From assembly GCF_947654165.1 (NCBI RefSeq), contig NZ_CANTKB010000001.1, positions 62,001 to 126,000 of the forward strand: a stretch of 64,000 bases of DNA, read 5' to 3'. The translations under genes and the position numbers were made by a program. The first letter of the stretch is position 1; every line of letters begins with the position of its first letter. The notes beneath the pieces were generated by a model. It was not told the DNA's origin. It worked only from the letters and a program-made list of their open reading frames with translations, and ran no database searches. Positions 58,888 to 64,000 of this stretch are shown in pieces. Source of the stretch: an uncultured Blautia sp. (GTDB taxonomy: Bacteria; Bacillota; Clostridia; Lachnospirales; Lachnospiraceae).

Positions 58888-60315
58888 TTAAGAATTAAAA
58901 ATCAGTGTTTTTGTTACTACCGGCACCACATGCCCGTCTGCCACAGGCTCACCGATATCAATATAATCACCGTTCTGTGCATGAATACCGTCAATACAGA
59001 TCACATCTTTTTTTCTTTCCATCCGGACATTCAGGGCGTTTCCAAGAACCTTCGCTATATCATTTTCGATCACCAGAATCAATGGATATGTACCTTCGAT
59101 CACTCTGTCAGCACCTTCCATGATCCATCCGGCCAGTTCCTGAATCTGACGGAAACTGGTATGGTATCTTCCGGAAAATGCAATGGCGATCTGTTCTAAT
59201 TCTCCTTCGGATTCATAGAGAACCAGTCCATTTTTAATGGCGTTGATAAATGCTTTTTGTTCCTGCTCATCCTCTTGTGAAAGTTTCAGTACCGGAATGT
59301 TTTTAATGGGAAGCTTTCCTTTTGCATAGCTGATGGTACTTCCACTGACATCTGTGGTATGCGTACCTGCTCCTACGACCGTTGCCCTTATGGTCTCTGC
59401 AGCAGGATATACCCGGATTTTCTGAAACGCACTGCAGTTTTTTACAGCTCTTGCCAAAAGGATTCCTATGTCTCCATACCGGAATACATCCTTTTCCTCA
59501 TGCAGCATACAGTCTGCCACTCCTCCCGAGAAGGTCACTGCCTGGATTTCAGGTTCCCTGGAAAGCTGTGCTCCCTGATTGGTATAAAGCTGTGTATGGA
59601 ACAGATCCGGTTCTTCAATGTATAAAGCCATTGCCAGATGCTGTGCCATGTATTCACAAACCCGGTACAAAATAGATTCGTTTGCAGGATCTCCCACCTG
59701 AATCTGTATGCCATGACTGGCAGCCAATTTCTGAATCGTTGGAAAAATATAGGAAATTTTTCCATTTTCTACCTTGATCAGTCTTCCTCCGATATCCAGA
59801 CAGCAGGTGCCTTTCAGGATTCCCTTATAAAAATAGGCAATATTGCTGGTACCTCCGCCGATATCAATATTAGCCACGACTTCCCGTTTTTCTTCTGAGA
59901 TCCGGTCACTTCCTGCACCTTTAGCAGAAAGCACAGATTCCAGATCCGGTCCCGCTGTTGCTACCACAAAATCTCCCGCCATATCGCTCAGTGTCTCCAG
60001 TACACTGTTGGCATTCTGCTTTCTGGCTGTTTCTCCTGTGATGATCACAGCTCCCGTCTGCAGATCGGATGGCTTCATACCTGCTTTTTCATATTCTTTT
60101 CGGATAATGTCTTTTACTTTCGCTGTATCAATCTCTGTCTGGGATCTTAAAGGTGTAAAATAAATGTCGCTTCGATAAAAAACCTCTTTTTCCACAATGC
60201 TGATCCTTGGCACTGTATAATTACTTGCCAGATTTTCAATGGTCAGCCTGCTGAAGATCAACTGCGTGGTGGATGTTCCGATGTCAATTCCCACGCTTAA
60301 AATTATTTCCCGCAA
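58888..60315 (-). CDS. eutA: EutA, ethanolamine ammonia-lyase reactivase
   Basis: 475 residues of the actin-like ASKHA fold: LSVGIDIGTSTTQLIFS near the start, VVANIDIGGGTSNIAYFYKG and AVTFSGGVADCM. It exchanges damaged cobalamin on EutBC using ATP. It follows eutW by 23 bp. Confidence 0.95.
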   Translation of the reverse strand: MREIILSVGIDIGTSTTQLIFSRLTIENLASNYTVPRISIVEKEVFYRSDIYFTPLRSQTEIDTAKVKDIIRKEYEKAGMKPSDLQTGAVIITGETARKQNANSVLETLSDMAGDFVVATAGPDLESVLSAKGAGSDRISEEKREVVANIDIGGGTSNIAYFYKGILKGTCCLDIGGRLIKVENGKISYIFPTIQKLAASHGIQIQVGDPANESILYRVCEYMAQHLAMALYIEEPDLFHTQLYTNQGAQLSREPEIQAVTFSGGVADCMLHEEKDVFRYGDIGILLARAVKNCSAFQKIRVYPAAETIRATVVGAGTHTTDVSGSTISYAKGKLPIKNIPVLKLSQEDEQEQKAFINAIKNGLVLYESEGELEQIAIAFSGRYHTSFRQIQELAGWIMEGADRVIEGTYPLILVIENDIAKVLGNALNVRMERKKDVICIDGIHAQNGDYIDIGEPVADGHVVPVVTKTLIFNS

Positions 60316-60338
60316 AGACTATCCCTTCCTTTCCACGC

Positions 60339-61751
60339 TCATTGTGAGATGCTGACAAAGTCTGTGGGTTCATTGATAAAATCAAATTCTGTTTCTGTTC
60401 CCTCATCTCCGGAACGAATGACCAGTCTTCCATGCAGCTTGTCCTGTACCATGGTCTTCACGATATTCAGTCCAAGGCTTCCTTCCCGCACTTTTTTCGG
60501 ATCAAAACCGATTCCATCATCCTTCACGGTCAGTCTGGAATAGACCTTTCCTTTTTCGATCCGGATCCATACCTGCCCTTCTTTCCGTCCACAGAATGCA
60601 TATTTCATGGAATTCTGCAGCAATTCGTTGACAGCCAGTGCCACAGGCGTAGCGATCTCCGAATCCACAATAAGATCATCTCCTGTAATTTCCAGGTTAA
60701 CAGATACATCTGCCTTCAAAAAAGGCTGCACTGCGTTTCTCTTCACATTCTCAAGGACTTCCTTGAGACTGACACAGGCTTCTCCGCTTTGTGACAATAG
60801 CTGATGTGTGGCGGAAATGGATAGGATTCTGCTGATGCTTTCGTTGAGCACCTGCCTGGTCTCTTCCTTTTCTTCCCGCCTTGCCTGCAGCCGGAGAAGG
60901 GATGCGATCGTCTGCAGATTATTCTTGACTCTGTGGTTCAGCTCTTTCACTGCCACGGATTTTAAGATCAGATTTTTCTCCTGTTCCCGGTTCCAGGTAA
61001 TGTCCCGGATGATCACCGCAAACTGGATATCCTGATTCATCAGAGGAATCTGTCTGACTCTGAGATAATAATTTCCGCAGCGCACTTCCTTGATCCGGTC
61101 TGTCCCTTCCGGTGTATTGCTCCATTCTGTAAGGCAGATATTTTTATACTTCTGTCCCAGAATATCACTGACATACCCCAGATTCTGAAAAAGTTCCCGT
61201 GCATATAGATTCCGAAAAGACACACGGCCTTTGTAGTCCACCAGCAGAAGCCCCTCGTCTATGCTCTCTGTGAGCCATTCATTTTCATTGATCATGTGGT
61301 TCAGTGGTGTTTCAATTGCCTCATAACTTCCCAATTCTTCCGATAGTTCTCCATCCTCTTTGATTCGTTTTTCTCTTATGAGCACCCCGATCACCCGGGA
61401 ATTGTATTTGATGGGTTCTACAGACTGAATGGTATAGTTATTTTCCTGTGTCCTGGCTTTCATGTACTTTGTGGCAACGCCCAGGCGAAAGGTTCTGGCT
61501 ACCGCCGGCTCGTTTTCTTCTTTTGCCAGCATGCCCACAACGCTGTTCTTGTATGCGGAGGGAACCTCCTCCGGCTTTGCCTCTGCCACTACAATGGCAT
61601 CTTTCTCTCTGCAGGGACAATCCACAAAAATATCTGCGGCCTCCAGATTTGCCAGGGGCTGAAGGGTTCCTGCCATCATTTCAATGACCTGAATCTCTTC
61701 CTCTGAAAGATCCGTATACTTCCTGCAAAGCTGATGGATCAACTTCTGCAT
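60339..61751 (-). CDS. eutW: EutW sensor histidine kinase
   Basis: 470 residues. A sensory N-terminal region and a PAS-like domain (DEGLLLVDYKGRVSFRN) precede the HisKA_2 dimerisation helix with KELNHRVKNNLQTIASLLRLQ and an HATPase domain (VKDDGIGFDPKK, GSLGLNIVKTMVQ). It senses ethanolamine and phosphorylates EutV. No membrane helix is seen. Confidence 0.93.
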   Translation of the reverse strand: MQKLIHQLCRKYTDLSEEEIQVIEMMAGTLQPLANLEAADIFVDCPCREKDAIVVAEAKPEEVPSAYKNSVVGMLAKEENEPAVARTFRLGVATKYMKARTQENNYTIQSVEPIKYNSRVIGVLIREKRIKEDGELSEELGSYEAIETPLNHMINENEWLTESIDEGLLLVDYKGRVSFRNLYARELFQNLGYVSDILGQKYKNICLTEWSNTPEGTDRIKEVRCGNYYLRVRQIPLMNQDIQFAVIIRDITWNREQEKNLILKSVAVKELNHRVKNNLQTIASLLRLQARREEKEETRQVLNESISRILSISATHQLLSQSGEACVSLKEVLENVKRNAVQPFLKADVSVNLEITGDDLIVDSEIATPVALAVNELLQNSMKYAFCGRKEGQVWIRIEKGKVYSRLTVKDDGIGFDPKKVREGSLGLNIVKTMVQDKLHGRLVIRSGDEGTETEFDFINEPTDFVSISQ

Positions 61752-61752
61752 C

Positions 61753-62322
61753 TCATTTTCCTCTGCGCATTAAAATAATCTCTGCAACTTTTTTCATAGA
61801 AATGTTCTTTTCCCGGCTGATGTTCCGGATATAGTCATACGCTTCCTGCTCAGAAATTCCGTTTTTTCTCATGAGAATTCCCTTCGCCTGTTCCACGACA
61901 GTCCGGCTCTCCAGCCGTTTACTGACTTCATCACATTCCTTTTTCAACTGTCTCATAGCCCGATTTCGTTCCACGGCGATTTCCAGACCCGGTAAAAATG
62001 TCCTTTCATCCACCGGTTTCACAAAATAGGCACTGACATCAGCCTCTTTTGCTTCCTGAACAAACTCTTTGTCGCAATAGGCTGTCAAAAGAACAACCGT
62101 ATCTGCCAGTTTTTCCTGTGCAATGAGTTTAGACGCTGTCAGCCCGTCCAACAGGGGCATCTTCACGTCCATGATCACTAATTCCGGATGTTCTCTCCTG
62201 CAGATTTCCACCGCATCAAAACCGTCCGCTGCCTCACCTACTACTGTATATCCTTCTTTTTCCAGGATTTCCTTTAAATCCATTCTGATGATCGGTTCAT
62301 CATCTGCAATGATTACTCGCAT
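61753..62322 (-). CDS. eutV: EutV response regulator with ANTAR RNA-binding domain
   Basis: 189 residues. The receiver domain holds the phosphoacceptor Asp in LVIMDVKMPLLDG. The C-terminal ANTAR domain reads ESRTVVEQAKGILMRKNGISEQEAYDYIRNISREK. Phosphorylated EutV binds twin hairpins in eut mRNA leaders and prevents termination. Such leaders should lie upstream of eutG, outside the window. Confidence 0.94.
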   Translation of the reverse strand: MRVIIADDEPIIRMDLKEILEKEGYTVVGEAADGFDAVEICRREHPELVIMDVKMPLLDGLTASKLIAQEKLADTVVLLTAYCDKEFVQEAKEADVSAYFVKPVDERTFLPGLEIAVERNRAMRQLKKECDEVSKRLESRTVVEQAKGILMRKNGISEQEAYDYIRNISREKNISMKKVAEIILMRRGK

Positions 62323-62346
62323 GTATTTATCCTTCCTTTGTCATTT

Positions 62347-62799
62347 TTATCCTTCTTCTGAAGATAAAAATTCCAACAGATCTTCAAATCCGGTTCCTTC
62401 ATAACTGCTTGTCACGAAGATTTTTCCGGCTCCCGCATTTTTCAGATACTTTTTTGCATCCTCTACCTGTTTCTCCCCTGCCAGATCACTCTTGGTCACA
62501 ACACCGATACAGGGTTTTGCAAAGGTGCTGGAATATCCCGGAGGAAACATCGTTCCCTCTTCGTTGGCCTGCTGAACCAGAATGATCAGATCTGCATCTG
62601 TTGCTGATACGGTCAGTGCTCCTCTCAGATAGGTCCTCTCCAGATATTCTCCCGGTGTGTCGATCATGCTTCCGTTGACTACCTGGATAGTCTGGGTTTT
62701 ATGATACTTGAGATCCTCGTGATTTATGTATTGGCACAGTGTCGTCTTCCCTGCCATGGATCTTCCGATAAGGATCACCCGTTTTTGTTTTCTGTCCAT
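62347..62799 (-). CDS. eutP: EutP/PduV GTPase-like protein
   Basis: 150 residues with P-loop LIGRSMAGKTTLCQYIN, G3 IDTPGEYLE and G4 VTKSDL. Members associate with microcompartments; a Salmonella homologue has acetate kinase activity. It is 27 bp from eutS. Confidence 0.93.
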   Translation of the reverse strand: MDRKQKRVILIGRSMAGKTTLCQYINHEDLKYHKTQTIQVVNGSMIDTPGEYLERTYLRGALTVSATDADLIILVQQANEEGTMFPPGYSSTFAKPCIGVVTKSDLAGEKQVEDAKKYLKNAGAGKIFVTSSYEGTGFEDLLEFLSSEEG

Positions 62800-62826
62800 C
62801 TCGTTTCACCTGCCTGTTCCCGTTTG

Positions 62827-63174
62827 TCAGGATCTTGTGATCGGTGCAGGTGCAAATCCCATGGCATCACATAGCACGCTCATAACATCATGAAGTGCAG
62901 CTTCCACCCCGGACACATCTCCGGTGATGATCAAAGATCCATTAAACCGGTCTACAAATCCGATTTTAATGTCTGCGGCTTTGCTGGCCACATCTGCTGC
63001 AATGATCGCAGCCTCGCTGGGAGTGATGGTAAAGATCCCAATGGCTCCCTCTGCGTCAATGAGTCCCATCTTCGCATACAGTGCATCTACAGGATGTGGT
63101 ATCACATGTGCAAGTGTCACCTGCTTACCCGGGACGAACTCTTGTATAATTCTCTCTTTTTTTTCTTCATACAT
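62827..63174 (-). CDS. eutS: EutS shell protein
   Basis: 115 residues, a circularly permuted BMC domain (VTLAHVIPHPVDALYAKMGL, AIGIFTITPSEAAIIAADVASKAA). EutS hexamers are bent in known structures and help shape shell edges. Confidence 0.94.
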   Translation of the reverse strand: MYEEKKERIIQEFVPGKQVTLAHVIPHPVDALYAKMGLIDAEGAIGIFTITPSEAAIIAADVASKAADIKIGFVDRFNGSLIITGDVSGVEAALHDVMSVLCDAMGFAPAPITRS

Positions 63175-63191
63175 GGTTCTTTACCTCTTCC

Positions 63192-64000
63192 CTATACCAG
63201 TCTTCCTGTGTACGCTCCCTGGAACACATCTTTGATATCTTCTACTGAGCATGCTCTTGGATTTGTCCTGGTGCAGGCATCCTCATAAGCTGCCTGAGCC
63301 ATCTCATCCAATACTGCATCAAAATCTTCTCTGGACACACCTGCTGCCTCAATGCTGTCCGGAATATGGAGTCTCTTGATATACTGTTTCGTGGTACGCA
63401 CAACGCTGAATGCACTCTGTCGGACACTTGGTCCGTCCAGTCTAAGCACTCTTGCAATTCTTGCATATCGTGCAGCAACCGGCGTAAGCTGCTCGTGGCA
63501 TCCCGCATTAAATGCCATAACATAGGGGAGCAGAATACCGTTTGCCCGTCCGTGTGGGATATGGAAATGTGCACCCAGTGTATGTGCCATTCCATGATTC
63601 AGCCCCAATCCGGCATTGCTGAAGGCAAGCCCTGCCAGGCAGGATGCATGATGCATTTTCTGTCTTGCTTCCAGGTCATCCGGATTTTTGTAAGCCTTCA
63701 TCAGATTGCTTCTGACAAGTTTCATTGCCTTCTCCGCCGCAGCATCTGTGAAATCATTGGCACCGGTAGATACAAAAGCCTCGATGGCATGTGTCAGCAC
63801 ATCAATCCCCGTATCTGCAGTCACGACCGGCGGCACAGAGCGAACCAGCTCTGCATCCAGGATCGCTGCGTCAGGAAGAAGCTCGTCGGAAACCAGCGGA
63901 TATTTTGCCGACTTCTCCGGATCGCTGATAACAGAGAAACGGCTGACCTCTGAGCCGGTACCGCTGGTGGTTGGAATGGCTACAAACGTCCTCTTCTGAT
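63192..64000 (-). CDS. eutG: EutG iron-containing alcohol dehydrogenase (5' end outside window)
   Basis: The frame is open to the window edge. It includes AIPTTSGTGSEVS (NAD phosphate contact), DTGIDVLTHAIEAFVS and the metal-binding His motifs GLGLNHGMAHTLGAHFHIPHG. It reduces acetaldehyde to ethanol and recycles NADH inside the compartment. Its start lies beyond 64000. Confidence 0.93.
   Translation of the reverse strand, partial: QKRTFVAIPTTSGTGSEVSRFSVISDPEKSAKYPLVSDELLPDAAILDAELVRSVPPVVTADTGIDVLTHAIEAFVSTGANDFTDAAAEKAMKLVRSNLMKAYKNPDDLEARQKMHHASCLAGLAFSNAGLGLNHGMAHTLGAHFHIPHGRANGILLPYVMAFNAGCHEQLTPVAARYARIARVLRLDGPSVRQSAFSVVRTTKQYIKRLHIPDSIEAAGVSREDFDAVLDEMAQAAYEDACTRTNPRACSVEDIKDVFQGAYTGRLV

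Overview
The window looks like the chromosome of a Lachnospiraceae-type gut Clostridium (Bacillota). Supporting signs are a Gram-positive S10-spc ribosomal operon with a zinc-ribbon S14, the tcdA-murB-rapZ-whiA-HPr-like cluster, a Firmicute ethanolamine-utilisation (eut) microcompartment locus, and a Tn1549/CTn-type conjugative element. Nearly every gene lies on the minus strand.

Region 1 (1 to about 22,150) is one end of an integrative conjugative element (ICE) that runs off the left edge. Read in the direction of transcription (right to left) it carries two small DUF-type genes, parA, parB, a RepA_N replication initiator, a membrane protein, an XRE regulator, two sigma-region-4-like proteins, a serine-recombinase-like remnant, a 2003-residue Cna-B adhesin with thioester-type and sortase-type features, and the transfer genes pcfB, virD4, Maff2, virB6-like, prgI and virB4 (cut by the window edge). 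virD4 is split by a complete group II intron (3148-5663) that leaves the reading frame intact if spliced. Five copies of a 25-bp palindrome are scattered through the element. The right end abuts the 3' end of rlmD, a known type of ICE target.

Region 2 (22.1-37.5 kb) holds rlmD, a small membrane protein and the S10-spc operon from rpsJ to infA (rpsJ, rplC, D, W, B, rpsS, rplV, rpsC, rplP, rpmC, rpsQ, rplN, X, E, rpsZ, rpsH, rplF, R, rpsE, rpmD, rplO, secY, adk, map, KOW protein, infA). A strong promoter and a leader of about 225 nt precede rpsJ. The operon stops at a terminator after infA, so rpmJ, rpsM, rpsK, rpsD, rpoA and rplQ are not linked here. Several gaps inside it (secY-adk, rplF-rpsH, rpsH-rpsZ, rplB-rplW) contain repeats or foldable sequence.

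Region 3 (37.5-46.4 kb) has a membrane protein with a duplicated charged tail, an M18 aminopeptidase diverging from a GNAT acetyltransferase, the tcdA-murB-rapZ-whiA-HPr-like operon (the HPr homologue lacks the phosphorylatable His and yvcK is absent), and an Eis-like acetyltransferase.

Region 4 (46.4-64 kb) is an ethanolamine microcompartment operon: eutG (partial), S, P, V, W, A, B, C, L, a EutK-like shell protein, E, M, T, pduL, J, a eut-associated hypothetical, N, PduS-like, PduT-like, H and Q. Ethanolamine enters through EutH. EutBC, maintained by EutA and EutT-made adenosylcobalamin, splits it to acetaldehyde, and EutE, PduL and EutG turn that into acetyl-CoA, acetyl phosphate and ethanol inside a shell of EutS, M, L, K-like, N and PduT-like proteins. 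EutW/EutV is the two-component antitermination system.
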